A stretch of 64,000 bases of DNA from a virus (IMGVR_UViG_3300028115_001312:1-64000), one strand, 5' to 3'. Shown: positions 51,370-59,349, counted from the first letter of the stretch. The notes: generated from the letters alone by a model not told the origin. Translations and numbers: made by a program.

Positions 51370-51710
51370 TTTGTAATAATATAATCCCAGGGATCACTTT
51401 TAGGTTGTTTCATCCTTGCAAATAGTTCAGTATAGAAACTGTCAACATTTCCACCAAACTTACCTTGTAAATGTTCAATCATTTGCTCTACAAAATCAAG
51501 ATTGCCTATTTTATAGTTTTTAATTAAGTTTTCATGTTGAGTTTTAAAGTGATCAAGTTGTGTCATTTCTGCTAATGGAATATCACCAGCATCTATTATA
51601 CACCAACTGGGTACTATTTGATCTTCGATACGAAAAGTATCTAATTCTAAAACTAAGTATCTATCCTTAACAGGCTTGATATCCTGTTCCGTTGCTAAAA
51701 CAATTTTCAT
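51366..51710 (-). CDS. Uncharacterised 114-residue protein
   Basis: Starts with KDRYLVLELDTFRI and ends DPWDYIITK. A soluble alpha/beta protein, no motif. It overlaps the SGNH gene by 4 nt. A sigma70-type promoter lies upstream. Confidence 0.6.
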   Translation of the reverse strand: MKIVLATEQDIKPVKDRYLVLELDTFRIEDQIVPSWCIIDAGDIPLAEMTQLDHFKTQHENLIKNYKIGNLDFVEQMIEHLQGKFGGNVDSFYTELFARMKQPKSDPWDYIITK

Positions 51711-51716
51711 AAACTA

Positions 51717-51745
51717 ATAATACTATGTGTTGAATTATCTGTCAA
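51717..51745 (-). promoter_or_regulatory. Sigma70-type promoter
   Basis: Minus-strand TTGACA (51740-51745), 17-nt spacer, TATTAT (51717-51722). Confidence 0.65.
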
Positions 51746-51763
51746 GTTATTTATTGAAATAAA

Positions 51764-51785
51764 AAAGAGGGCCTAAGCCCTCTTT
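51764..51785 (-). terminator. Rho-independent terminator
   Basis: Minus-strand stem AAAGAGGGC/GCCCTCTTT with a TTAG loop and a TTTATTTC run after it, 3 nt after the stop of the gene at 51788. Confidence 0.8.
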
Positions 51786-51787
51786 AA

Positions 51788-52048
51788 TTAAATTGCTACG
51801 TCACCCGTTGCATTTCGCATTTCTTCTAGCAATCGTTTCAGTGCTTTTTCCTCTGCACAGTATATATTATCTACAGGTCTGCCTTGATATGCCTCTGAAG
51901 CACCTAGTACTAATCCATTGGCCTCTGCTTGAACAAATGCTATACAAGCACTTGCACTACCAAAAGTTGGCTCTTCGTAAATATATAAATCTTCTGTAGG
52001 GTATTGTTGACTCATTAACATAACGACTACTATAAAAAATGTCTTCAA
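51788..52048 (-). CDS. Small exported protein, TTG start
   Basis: TTG 52048 overlaps the stop of the 13-residue micro-ORF (ATTGA). The first 17 residues are hydrophobic (KTFFIVVVMLM) and act as a signal or anchor. The mature part has two cysteines (SASACIAFVQ and NIYCAEE). A similar two-cysteine pattern occurs in the gene at 55,291. An internal ATG is possible as start. Confidence 0.55.
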   Translation of the reverse strand: MKTFFIVVVMLMSQQYPTEDLYIYEEPTFGSASACIAFVQAEANGLVLGASEAYQGRPVDNIYCAEEKALKRLLEEMRNATGDVAI

Positions 52049-52086
52049 TTATAAAATTCTCTTTCCTCTTCCGTATAAGGCCACAT
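52045..52086 (-). CDS. Micro-ORF MWPYTEEEREFYN
   Basis: A 13-codon ORF beginning MWPYTEEE, similar by eye to a short MWPY-type protein found near other phage and bacterial genes. Its TGA overlaps the next TTG start. The SD is weak. It may be real or chance. Confidence 0.35.
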   Translation of the reverse strand: MWPYTEEEREFYN

Positions 52087-52096
52087 AATATTTACC

Positions 52097-52192
52097 TTAT
52101 GCTATAATCGGAAAAGTACTTACAATACCAACTGCGCCTACTACTACGAGCAGTGCTAATACGCCTGTAGTTGCTTGTAAAAAATCTTTCAT
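52097..52192 (-). CDS. 31-residue membrane peptide
   Basis: ATG 52192 is preceded by AGGAAAATAAAA. The product (MKDFLQATTGVLALLVVVGA...) is a single hydrophobic segment. It lies 2 nt after the 58-residue gene. A small membrane regulator or antiholin is possible. Confidence 0.5.
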   Translation of the reverse strand: MKDFLQATTGVLALLVVVGAVGIVSTFPIIA

Positions 52193-52194
52193 TT

Positions 52195-52371
52195 TTATTT
52201 TCCTTCTCTTAATGTCTTTGCTATATCATAGTGACCATAGCACTCTAATGTTTGAGCTGCTCTTACTCTACCTATTCTTTCGCAAGTTTTATTAATTTTT
52301 CCTGTGGCTAAACTCCAGCCTACTAAAAAATCTTGTAAAAAAGTTCTTGTTCCTAATACTAATGCAGTCAT
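52195..52371 (-). CDS. Uncharacterised 58-residue protein
   Basis: ATG 52371, which overlaps the upstream stop region, is preferred to a TTG at 52383. The product has a helical N-terminus and a cysteine/arginine C-terminal half. Function unknown. Confidence 0.5.
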   Translation of the reverse strand: MTALVLGTRTFLQDFLVGWSLATGKINKTCERIGRVRAAQTLECYGHYDIAKTLREGK

Positions 52372-52372
52372 T

Positions 52373-52531
52373 TTATATACCAAACCTTCCGTATGTTGTG
52401 TGTAATTTTTTCATTCTATTTTCTAAGTCACAAATATCTGTGCTTTGTGATAAGTATTTCTCTTGAGCACTTTTCGTTTCAAACATGTTACGAAACATTG
52501 TCACAAGAGTATTGGATAGCTTCTTAGCCAT
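52373..52531 (-). CDS. 52-residue helical protein
   Basis: ATG 52531 follows AGGAGACCAAAA. The product (MAKKLSNTLVTMFRNMFETK) is helical with a charged tail. It is the first gene downstream of a structured RNA region. Function unknown. Confidence 0.5.
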   Translation of the reverse strand: MAKKLSNTLVTMFRNMFETKSAQEKYLSQSTDICDLENRMKKLHTTYGRFGI

Positions 52532-52555
52532 TTTTGGTCTCCTATTAATGTTATA

Positions 52556-52696
52556 TGCTTGAGGGAAGCAATACCGCGGTCTTTTCCGCCGTCAGTAATC
52601 TTTGATTACCGTCATTCGCTTGATAAGGCTGTCTGCGCCAGCCCTAGTCTTTCCTAGTGCCACTCATTTTTATTGAGCTGAGGACGCTCCTGTCTA
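52556..52696 (-). ncRNA. Candidate structured RNA (about 140 nt)
   Basis: Minus-strand RNA from this stretch would fold into a string of short hairpins: AGGA-TCCT, CTCA-TGAG, CTAG-GAAAGA-CTAG, GGCTG-CAGCC, GTAATC-AAA-GATTAC, GCGG-CCGC. Its G+C content is above its neighbours and it has no ORF longer than eight codons. It lies between dual promoters and the AGGAG of the 52-residue gene, so it is either a leader or a separate RNA. No known RNA family recognised. Confidence 0.5.
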
Positions 52697-52702
52697 CACT
52701 TT

Positions 52703-52741
52703 TATTTATATTATTATACCGCCTTTCTAGGGCATTTGCAA
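52703..52741 (-). promoter_or_regulatory. Overlapping sigma70-type and late promoters
   Basis: Minus-strand TTGCAA (52736-52741), 17-nt spacer, TATAAT (52713-52718), followed by an exact late motif TATAAATA (52703-52710). RNA from either would start just before the structured RNA. Confidence 0.6.
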
Positions 52742-52844
52742 CACGGTTTTGGGAAAAACACTATTGCTTTTTTAGCAACAATGAATAAATTTTTTATAAT
52801 ATTATTAAGTATTAAGCAATAATGTAATTTTATTAGTCATAAAA

Positions 52845-52868
52845 AAAGCACGTTTAAAAACGTGCTTT
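52845..52868 (-). terminator. Rho-independent terminator of the PiT gene
   Basis: Minus-strand stem AAAGCACGT/ACGTGCTTT (up to 11 bp) with a T7 run after it, 16 nt beyond the stop of the phosphate permease. The gap 52,742-52,844 is AT-rich and shows nothing else. Confidence 0.8.
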
Positions 52869-52884
52869 ATTGAGTGTTTTTTTA

Positions 52885-53850
52885 TTAGTATCCGTTTGGA
52901 ACTATAACATAATGTATTGCTAACACAATACCTAAACTTGCTCCTAATCCAATCATCATCTTCATAAAGTCTCTTCCTACAATAGGAAACACATTCTTTA
53001 ATCTGTATGAACCATTGCTCATTGTGCTTATTGCTAGTTCTCTACCACATAATAATCCAACGAATACCCAAGTAGTTGACATTGGAATATTGTTTAGTTC
53101 TTTAAAGAAGTATAAACATAAAAAATATGCCGCATCAATGATACAGGCACTACGTACATACCTAGTGTGTTGTTTCTCCAACACAATCTTCTGTATCTTA
53201 CCACCGCCTTCTCGAAACATAAAACCTAAACCTAAAACAAATATTGCACTAATTGCAATCATCATATCAAATGGCACTTGCCTTGGTAAAAACACTGCTA
53301 TGTTTGCAACATCATGACTTAGCCATGTCCACCATAGGAAACCTGTAGTAACCCATTGTCCTATACGCCAGTATCGTTTGTGTTCTTCTTTAACTGGGTC
53401 ATTACGTTCATTTAACCATCGTGCTATAAGTATCCATAAACAGTAAGCAAATACACCTGCGACAGCATATCCCATGATTGACTTTACTAGCATCTTCTCC
53501 AGCACAAAAGTACTAGCAAAGGCACTTAAAACTAAAAAAGACGTACTAACTGGTACGCCTATCCTTGTGAGCAGTAATAATACCAACGGTGCCATAGCAT
53601 GATACCATTGTATTTCTTGAAATGGAATCTTAGTAAGTCTACCGTAACTGATGTCTCCACCATTTACTGTCCATCCATACCAGAGTGCCCAAAGTAAAAC
53701 CGCACTAGCGGCGGCCCACATTGTTGTCCATTTAAATCTTTGATTGTTACTTGCTATCCATGTACCCAGTGTTTGTACACTATCGTTAGCAATAACTGAA
53801 TAGCCAGCAAATAAAAAGCCTAACGCCATCCAAAGTGTTAGTTGATCCAT
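52885..53850 (-). CDS. PiT-family (PHO4-like) inorganic phosphate permease
   Basis: The 321-residue membrane protein has about ten hydrophobic segments and two inverted PHO4 signatures: ANDSVQTLGTW at the start and SHDVANIAVFLPR in the middle, with PVSTSF and NNIPMSTTWVF repeats, as in PiT transporters. It is shorter than E. coli PitA (about 500) but similar to marine bacterial forms. With pstS next to it, it supplies phosphate for phage DNA. Confidence 0.8.
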   Translation of the reverse strand: MDQLTLWMALGFLFAGYSVIANDSVQTLGTWIASNNQRFKWTTMWAAASAVLLWALWYGWTVNGGDISYGRLTKIPFQEIQWYHAMAPLVLLLLTRIGVPVSTSFLVLSAFASTFVLEKMLVKSIMGYAVAGVFAYCLWILIARWLNERNDPVKEEHKRYWRIGQWVTTGFLWWTWLSHDVANIAVFLPRQVPFDMMIAISAIFVLGLGFMFREGGGKIQKIVLEKQHTRYVRSACIIDAAYFLCLYFFKELNNIPMSTTWVFVGLLCGRELAISTMSNGSYRLKNVFPIVGRDFMKMMIGLGASLGIVLAIHYVIVPNGY

Positions 53851-53859
53851 AATTTTTCC

Positions 53860-54069
53860 TTATATTTTTTTGCCGCAATGAGGACATGTTTCAGTCTTCA
53901 TGTGTGCTTGCATTTCTCGTAAGTGATCTCGCATATCTTTTGCATCAGCTATCTGTTGTTTCAACCATGCTTTACGCCTATCACTTTTGGCTTTTTTATA
54001 TTCTTCTTTTAAAGATTGTTTTTGATTCTGTAACTGTTGTTCAAAAACACTATAAAAAGATGTTAACAC
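53860..54069 (-). CDS. Small coiled-coil protein with CxxC end
   Basis: GTG 54069 was chosen as start because GGAGG stands 5 nt upstream. An ATG at 54081 lies inside that site. The product is a charged helix (about residues 8-52) and ends ETCPHCGKKI, a CxxC metal-knuckle. Function unknown. Confidence 0.6.
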   Translation of the reverse strand: MLTSFYSVFEQQLQNQKQSLKEEYKKAKSDRRKAWLKQQIADAKDMRDHLREMQAHMKTETCPHCGKKI

Positions 54070-54084
54070 TTGTACCTCCATAAA

Positions 54085-54130
54085 AATAGCACTATTTTTG
54101 TATTATAGTGCTATTCATATTTTTTGTCAA
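54085..54130 (-). promoter_or_regulatory. Consensus sigma70 promoter overlapping a terminator-like hairpin
   Basis: Minus-strand TTGACA (54125-54130), 17-nt spacer, TATAAT (54102-54107), both perfect. An 11-bp inverted repeat AATAGCACTAT/ATAGTGCTATT (54085-54095 and 54105-54115) followed by a T-run covers the -10. Read-through RNA from pstS would fold it as terminator, while RNA from this promoter would not contain the 5' arm. Confidence 0.75.
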
Positions 54131-54145
54131 GTGTAATAAAAAATA

Positions 54146-55180
54146 TTACTTCTTAAGCATGTCTGCAGTAAGCACTGGTAATTCTTTCATTGCTTTAGCA
54201 TACTTTGCTCTTTCTTCTTTTGGCATTGGAATCATACCAGCATCAGATAATATGCCTTCTTCGTTCCAATTCTTTTTCCAACTAACCATATACTCTTCGA
54301 TACCAGGTACAACACCTATGTGCTGATGCTTGACATAAAAGAACAAGGCTCTTGAAACTGCATAGTCACCATCTGCAATTGCTTCAAATGTTGGCTCACC
54401 ACCATCTATGATTGCACCATTGAGAGTATCACTGTTTTGATCTAGGTAACTGAAGCCAAAAATACCATAAGCTGTTGGATCTTCAATTAACTTTTGTACA
54501 ATCAAGTTGTCCTGTTCACCTGCTTCAATGAATGCACCGTCAGTTCTCATGGCTCTACACTTTTTGCCTTTTTTATCACCTCTTGCTTTAGATGCTGCTT
54601 TTGCAATTTTGTCTTTGCCACAATAACCTTTTTGATTTACCATTTCTGCATAACTTGCTCTTGTACCTGAAGTTGTTGGTGGCCCATAAACTCTAATGTC
54701 CAAATTAGGAAGTGCAGGATTTATATCACTCCACTTTTTGTATGGATTGTCTATCCATGTTCCGTCTGCTTGTGGTATTTTTGCAGTTAGTGCTCGTGCT
54801 AAATCTGCTTTACTAATGTTTAATTGAATACCTTTTTTACTGCTTGCAACAACAATACCATCATAACCTACTTTAATTTCAGTTACCTTTACACCGTTCT
54901 TTTCACAGTATTCTAATTCTTTTGTTTTCATTCTTGAACTTGCATTTCCAATGTCTATGAACTGTGTTCCTACACCATCACATACACCTTTCTTACCAAC
55001 ACTACTACCACCTGATTCTACAACTGGTGTTGGTATACTTGGATTCTTTCCTACTTGTTCAGCGATTATTCTCGCAAATGGAAGTACAGTACTTGAGCCT
55101 GCAATACTTAACTGATCTCTCGCAACTGCCACATTAGAAGCCATTGCTAATGCTACTAATGCAATTAACATTTTATACAT
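54146..55180 (-). CDS. pstS: PstS-type phosphate-binding protein
   Basis: The 344-residue protein has a signal peptide (1-20, ending AVAR) and the start LSIAGSSTVLPFARIIAEQV with phosphate loop residues. VESGGSSVG and a TSGTRASY stretch complete the binding site known from PstS. It binds phosphate in the periplasm for the host PstCAB transporter. Pho-box-like repeats upstream suggest control by host PhoB. Length is normal. Confidence 0.92.
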   Translation of the reverse strand: MYKMLIALVALAMASNVAVARDQLSIAGSSTVLPFARIIAEQVGKNPSIPTPVVESGGSSVGKKGVCDGVGTQFIDIGNASSRMKTKELEYCEKNGVKVTEIKVGYDGIVVASSKKGIQLNISKADLARALTAKIPQADGTWIDNPYKKWSDINPALPNLDIRVYGPPTTSGTRASYAEMVNQKGYCGKDKIAKAASKARGDKKGKKCRAMRTDGAFIEAGEQDNLIVQKLIEDPTAYGIFGFSYLDQNSDTLNGAIIDGGEPTFEAIADGDYAVSRALFFYVKHQHIGVVPGIEEYMVSWKKNWNEEGILSDAGMIPMPKEERAKYAKAMKELPVLTADMLKK

Positions 55181-55244
55181 TTCGATTTTTTCCTTATGTT
55201 ATTAATATAAAATTTTTAATTCAATTTTATTTAATATTCTTAGT

Positions 55245-55284
55245 ATTACAGTTTTGTTACATTTACATTAAATTTTTGTTACAT
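55245..55284 (-). promoter_or_regulatory. Pho-box-like 11-bp-spaced repeats upstream of pstS
   Basis: On the minus strand CTGTAAT (55245-55251) and ATGTAAC (55256-55262) are 7-bp units 11 bp apart, as in PhoB sites. A third ATGTAAC (55278-55284) is 22 bp further. They lie about 65-105 nt upstream of the pstS start. Confidence 0.55.
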
Positions 55285-55290
55285 TGTAAT

Positions 55291-55512
55291 TTAATATACT
55301 GTAGTCTTTTTAGGATCCACCTTACGTGGCTCACACACTGCTGTATAAAATTGTGTTTTAGGATCTCCATCGCCTGCACGTGGATTTGGTACACCAGGTT
55401 GTTTATTAAGTCGCTCAGCATAATACTTACAACTATCAATACTACGAAAATACATATTTTGATTAATTATATTTTGTCCAAGATATACTATAAGTAGAAA
55501 TGCATGTGTCAT
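55291..55512 (-). CDS. Small exported protein, two cysteines
   Basis: A 73-residue protein with a hydrophobic start (AFLLIVYLG), then RSIDSCKYYAERLN and YTAVCEPRK, two cysteines spaced as in the gene at 51,788. The paralogue pair suggests a small envelope family. Start overlaps the upstream stop by 1 nt. Confidence 0.6.
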   Translation of the reverse strand: MTHAFLLIVYLGQNIINQNMYFRSIDSCKYYAERLNKQPGVPNPRAGDGDPKTQFYTAVCEPRKVDPKKTTVY

Positions 55513-55985
55513 TACGTGTAAAATATAATGCCAACAACTGCAGCACCTATTGCCAATATAACACCAAGTACTATTAACACCATCTTAAGATCTGCCCAAA
55601 GTTCAGCATCTGCTTTTGCTTTTGCTATTCTTGCTTGACGTTGTGCTTCTTTATGTTCAGCGATACGTTTAGCACGTTCTTCTAGAATACTTGCCCAAGT
55701 TCCAGGACCAAAACGTAAATTAATTAATGTTGATATTTCTTGTAGTGCTTCTGCAGCAAGTTTAGCATCAATAGCTTCTTGTGCAATATGAGCAGTGTCA
55801 AATTGTTCTTTGACACCCATAGTTCTACTATTGACTTTTTTATCTAGGTCTTGTTTACCTCGTAATAGGTTGTCAATTTGACCTCCTAATTCGCTGATAT
55901 CTTGACATGTTTGTATATTTGATTTTATGAATTCTACACTAGATTTGACTAGTGCAATACCCGCTAGTATCTCTGCTACTGGCAT
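55512..55985 (-). CDS. Coiled-coil protein with C-terminal membrane anchor
   Basis: The 157-residue protein is helical throughout (LAGIALVKSSVEFIKSNIQ at the start), with charged heptads in the middle and a membrane segment at the end (about 130-157). It is like conserved proteins of marine T4-like phages. Role unknown. Confidence 0.65.
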   Translation of the reverse strand: MPVAEILAGIALVKSSVEFIKSNIQTCQDISELGGQIDNLLRGKQDLDKKVNSRTMGVKEQFDTAHIAQEAIDAKLAAEALQEISTLINLRFGPGTWASILEERAKRIAEHKEAQRQARIAKAKADAELWADLKMVLIVLGVILAIGAAVVGIIFYT

Positions 55986-56023
55986 AGACTATCCTCTCAA
56001 CTTGACTCTCTATACGTATTTAG

Positions 56024-56170
56024 CTACTTAGAGTTATTGAGGCGTTGCCACAGTTTTCGTACACCATAGTTTTGGTGTTTTACATACATTATTTGAGGTT
56101 TTTGTGCTTCTAATAGCAAAGGACTATCTTTTGCTAGTTGGTCAACTATACTAGAAATATCCTTTGCCAT
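56024..56170 (-). CDS. 48-residue protein
   Basis: ATG 56170 with AGAAG upstream. The product (MAKDISSIVDQLAKDSPLLL) is helical at the start and basic at the end (YGVRKLWQRL). Followed by a TAAATAC motif before the next gene. Function unknown. Confidence 0.5.
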   Translation of the reverse strand: MAKDISSIVDQLAKDSPLLLEAQKPQIMYVKHQNYGVRKLWQRLNNSK

Positions 56171-56287
56171 TATAATATCTTCTAATCTACTTGTACAATC
56201 TCATCCTGCATATCTTATGGGATAACCGATGGACCTTATTGCACAAACGTTGTGCCCTTTACAGGATTACTTGTTAAAAGTATTTAG
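56171..56287 (-). other. Non-coding gap with a small hairpin
   Basis: 117 nt without an ORF. It contains GCACAA-ACG-TTGTGC (56241-56255) and a CTAAATAC motif at its upstream end. Possibly a leader for the 48-residue gene. Little else is visible. Confidence 0.3.
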
Positions 56288-56962
56288 TTATATACCTATC
56301 TTTCCACTACATGTATAATAATAAAAATCATCATCTGCACAACAAAAGAAGTCTCCTACGAGATAGAAAAACTTACTTTGTGTTAGGTAATGGTCAAATA
56401 AGTCTATTAATGGATTCCTATATTCTAGTGTAAACTGTACTGCTTTATCATCTTCAGTTTTAAACCAATGATTGTATTTTATTTCAGGACCGTATCTTGT
56501 AGTAGTGCTTCTTAGGTATTCTACTTTAAGTTTTTTACCATAAATGGTCATGTTAAAAGGAGTACTAGTATCACAAAGATCTTGTATTTCTTTTTTTACT
56601 ATATCCTGTATATAAAATTCTGGTAATTTTGTAAGCATGCCTACTTCAGTAAAATGCACTAAATGTTTGCTTTCTCTTTCTAGTGCCTGTTGTAAATGTT
56701 TCCTAAAAGTTGAGAAATGATATTCTTTTTTAAAAGTTCCTAAGAATAGGTTTTGCTTATAAAATTTACGAATATCTTCTGCACGTTCTAAATAATCACC
56801 TTGTGCAATTATTTCTTTTGTACGTGTAGCATTATCTATGTCTTTTAAGTCAACATGGTAATCTGTGCCTTCATTTCTTATTATGGCTATTGCTATAGGA
56901 TCATGATTAAATTCTATAAAACCGTCTTGTCCTGGTTGTAAAAACTCTAGTTGTTCCTGCAT
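56288..56962 (-). CDS. Uncharacterised 224-residue protein
   Basis: A soluble protein with charged helices in the middle and a cysteine/tyrosine-rich end (FFCCADDDFYYYTC). No motif recognised. Overlaps the GMP reductase stop by 1 nt, so expression is coupled. Confidence 0.65.
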   Translation of the reverse strand: MQEQLEFLQPGQDGFIEFNHDPIAIAIIRNEGTDYHVDLKDIDNATRTKEIIAQGDYLERAEDIRKFYKQNLFLGTFKKEYHFSTFRKHLQQALERESKHLVHFTEVGMLTKLPEFYIQDIVKKEIQDLCDTSTPFNMTIYGKKLKVEYLRSTTTRYGPEIKYNHWFKTEDDKAVQFTLEYRNPLIDLFDHYLTQSKFFYLVGDFFCCADDDFYYYTCSGKIGI

Positions 56963-58083
56963 TACTCATATACTCTATTGTGTGTATCCTGACAACGAAT
57001 AAATGTTGTACATTTAGGTAAGTGTTTTAATTTTTCTGCACCCACATATGTACATGCACTACGTAAACCACCTAGCATGTCCTGCACTGTGTTTGTAATA
57101 GCACCTTTGTATGGCACCAATACTTCTCTACCTTCGCTTGCACGGTAGTCTTTAAGCCCTCCAAAGTGCTTTGTATTGGCAGCATCACTGCTCATGCCAT
57201 AAAACTGTACAAAATGTTTTTCTTCATAAACTGGCTCAAGCCATCCTTTATCATCTTTAAGGACTTCGTTAGTTTCATAAACTTTAGTAATTACTTCACC
57301 GCCACCTTCATCGTGTCCAGCAAGCATACCACCTAGCATAACAAAATCTGCACCACCAGCGAATGCTTTTGCTACATCACCAGGGCAAGTACAACCTCCA
57401 TCAGCAATAATGTGTCCACCTAATCCATGAGCTGCATCAGCACATTCCATTACTGCACTTAGCTGTGGATAACCTACTCCTGTTTGTATACGAGTTGTAC
57501 ACACACTACCAGGTCCTATACCAACTTTTACTACATCTGCACCACGAAGTATCAACTCCTGTGTTTGATCTGCGGTTACTACGTTTCCTGCAATAATGAC
57601 TAAACCAGGATATTCTTCTCTGATACTTGCAACATAGTTTAGGAAACGTTCACTATATCCATTTGCAACATCAATACATACATACTTAATACCTTTACTA
57701 CCTGCATATACTGCCCTAAACTTACTAGCATCATCTTCTGTGATGCCCATGCTATATGCTACATGTTCTCTTGCAATTGTACTTGTGTTAAAGAAATCAA
57801 CTAATTCTTTTATACTGTATGTTTTTACAAGGCAAGTAAACAAACCAAGTTTGCCCAGTGCTTCTGCCATATCAAATGTACCCACACCATCCATGTTAGC
57901 AGCCATAATTGGAACTGCATTAAAATCATAATCTCTTTGTGTGTTTATAGGGTAACTTGGATTGTAATTTCTAAAACTGTGTCTACGTGTAAGTTGTACT
58001 TCTTTACGTGAACCTAGTGTGCTACGTTTAGGACGCAACAGAACACTATTGTAATCTAACTTGACTTCATTCTCGATATTCAT
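56962..58083 (-). CDS. guaC: GMP reductase-like TIM-barrel enzyme
   Basis: The 373-residue protein has the IMPDH/GMPR active-site loop [14 protein letters not shown] with catalytic cysteine, followed by [13 protein letters not shown], as in GMP reductases, and lacks CBS domains. A FYGMSSDA flap agrees. GMPR turns GMP into IMP with NADPH, feeding the adenine pool, useful for an AT-rich genome. IMP dehydrogenase is the alternative but less likely. Confidence 0.82.
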   Translation of the reverse strand: MNIENEVKLDYNSVLLRPKRSTLGSRKEVQLTRRHSFRNYNPSYPINTQRDYDFNAVPIMAANMDGVGTFDMAEALGKLGLFTCLVKTYSIKELVDFFNTSTIAREHVAYSMGITEDDASKFRAVYAGSKGIKYVCIDVANGYSERFLNYVASIREEYPGLVIIAGNVVTADQTQELILRGADVVKVGIGPGSVCTTRIQTGVGYPQLSAVMECADAAHGLGGHIIADGGCTCPGDVAKAFAGGADFVMLGGMLAGHDEGGGEVITKVYETNEVLKDDKGWLEPVYEEKHFVQFYGMSSDAANTKHFGGLKDYRASEGREVLVPYKGAITNTVQDMLGGLRSACTYVGAEKLKHLPKCTTFIRCQDTHNRVYE

Positions 58084-58098
58084 ATATGCCTCTTTTGG

Positions 58099-58404
58099 CT
58101 AGTTTGATTCTAATTTAATCTCTAATGGGTAACCTTGATTTCTTGCACTAAGCAATACTTCTACACCTTTTTGTTCTGCTACTTCAAAAGGAAGTAGGGC
58201 AACAACACCAGAACCTTTTTCATTTATTTCCATTGCTTTTTTGTCTGCATCTGTAGGTTTGTATGAAAATTTATCTACTAAACTTCCTGTAACAAAATCA
58301 AATGTAGTTACATTGTCATTTAAATAAATGATTTTGTAATCTTTAGGTGGTTCAATATCGTCTAATATTGGTCTGAACTTTTGTTTGATTTCTGTTCCAC
58401 TCAT
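58099..58404 (-). CDS. ClpS-like N-degron adaptor
   Basis: The 101-residue protein aligns with ClpS: YKIIYLNDNVTTFDFV corresponds to the ligand-pocket strand with NDDYTPMEFV, and NEKGSGVVALLPFEVAEQKG matches HEKGKGVxGVYPFEIAETK. The histidine before EKG is replaced by asparagine and the second aspartate by asparagine, so specificity may be altered. ClpS delivers N-degron substrates to ClpA, and a ClpA-like gene is at 0-1.2 kb. Confidence 0.8.
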   Translation of the reverse strand: MSGTEIKQKFRPILDDIEPPKDYKIIYLNDNVTTFDFVTGSLVDKFSYKPTDADKKAMEINEKGSGVVALLPFEVAEQKGVEVLLSARNQGYPLEIKLESN

Positions 58405-58423
58405 GTAAACTCCTGTTATGTTT

Positions 58424-58443
58424 GGGGAGTATCACTACTCCCC
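58424..58443 (-). other. 8-bp hairpin between hsp20 and clpS-like genes
   Basis: A perfect GGGGAGTA/TACTCCCC stem with a 4-nt loop, 20 nt downstream of the hsp20 stop side. No T-run follows, so it is a weak terminator or an attenuator or processing site for the two genes. Confidence 0.45.
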
Positions 58444-58462
58444 TCACTAGTATTTACTCGTA

Positions 58463-58900
58463 TTACTTGTTAATTGTAATTTTACGAGGCTTCTTCTCTT
58501 CTGGAACTATTCTTTCAAGTTCAATGAAAAGCATACCATTTTCAAGTTTAGCATCTTGAACAACGATATCATCATTTAGTGTAAACTTACGAGTAAACTT
58601 TCTACGTGAAATACCTCTGTGTAATATTTCACCAGCAAAGTTATTTTCATCAAGTTCTACTGGATTATGGCTAATTGTCATAACATTTTCTGCTACTTCA
58701 ATGTCCAAGTCTTCCATTTTTACACCTGCTAGAGCCATTTCAATTTGAAATTTATCTCCGTCTCTTACAATGTTGTAAGGTGGATAGCCAGTACTCTGAG
58801 TCTGATGTTCAACATAGTTAAACATATTATCAAAGATTCTGTCGAATCCGACGGCATATGGTGTAAGTTTATTGATATCGAGTGAGGTTAATCTTGTCAT
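58463..58900 (-). CDS. hsp20: Small heat-shock protein (Hsp20)
   Basis: The 145-residue protein has an alpha-crystallin domain (about 40-135): IVRDGDKFQIEMALAGVK, ILHRGISRRKFTRKF and a C-terminal IERI-like tail with the IxI-style KITINK end. Hsp20 proteins hold unfolding proteins and are very common in T4-like marine phages. AAGGAG precedes the ATG. A 215-nt leader lies upstream. Confidence 0.9.
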   Translation of the reverse strand: MTRLTSLDINKLTPYAVGFDRIFDNMFNYVEHQTQSTGYPPYNIVRDGDKFQIEMALAGVKMEDLDIEVAENVMTISHNPVELDENNFAGEILHRGISRRKFTRKFTLNDDIVVQDAKLENGMLFIELERIVPEEKKPRKITINK

Positions 58901-59115
58901 TTTGTATCTCCTTTATTAAGCAAGATTTAATTTATGAGACCCATAATAGGCATCTCTGTTGTTTTGAGGACTAACCATGATCCTCACGAGTTATTTAAGG
59001 TTACTATCCATTCTTGGCCCACGAAATATATTGACTATATTTGACCCTAAGATTGTTTTAGGATGTTTTGTCAAAGTTCCTAACAATCTATTCATATTTA
59101 TTTATTAAAGAAGTT
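58901..59115 (-). promoter_or_regulatory. Long leader region of hsp20
   Basis: A non-coding stretch with a 6-bp hairpin TGAGGA/TCCTCA (58965-58986) and a CCTAA/TTAGG hairpin near 59,053. TTGACA occurs without a good -10, and AATAAATA (59098) resembles a late promoter. Thermosensor control is possible for an Hsp20 leader but no ROSE or fourU pattern was seen. Confidence 0.35.
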
Positions 59116-59349
59116 CTAATAATTTTCTATTTCACGTTGTTTTTTTAACCATCTGGCTCTACCCGCCGCTTTTGCTTTAGCACGTTTTTCGCTAGGCTTA
59201 ACATAATACTTACGTTTCCTCATTTCTAAAATAATGCCTTCATCCTGCATTAATCTTTTTAGTTTGCGAATTGCACGAGAAACATCATTGTTTCTTACTT
59301 GGACATATAGTCCTTGTTTTTCTCTAGTTGGTCTTTGTGGTCTTGCCAT
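59116..59349 (-). CDS. rpsU: Ribosomal protein bS21
   Basis: The 77-residue basic protein begins MARPQRPTREKQGLYVQVRN and carries the bS21 block AIRKLKRLMQDEGIILEMRK followed by YYVKPSEKRA. It is a 30S protein that pairs with the anti-SD region of 16S rRNA. Phage copies can enter host ribosomes (known for marine phage bS21). It overlaps the upstream gene by 55 nt. Confidence 0.92.
   Translation of the reverse strand: MARPQRPTREKQGLYVQVRNNDVSRAIRKLKRLMQDEGIILEMRKRKYYVKPSEKRAKAKAAGRARWLKKQREIENY

Noticed and set aside
52600-52640. RNase P-like GGAAAG stretch in the structured RNA
   Set aside because: A short match to conserved GAGGAAAG only; the region is far too short and lacks the other RNase P blocks.
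58901-59115. ROSE- or fourU-type RNA thermometer before hsp20
   Set aside because: The SD is not paired to a UUUU or ROSE-like strand in the visible hairpins, so no claim is made.
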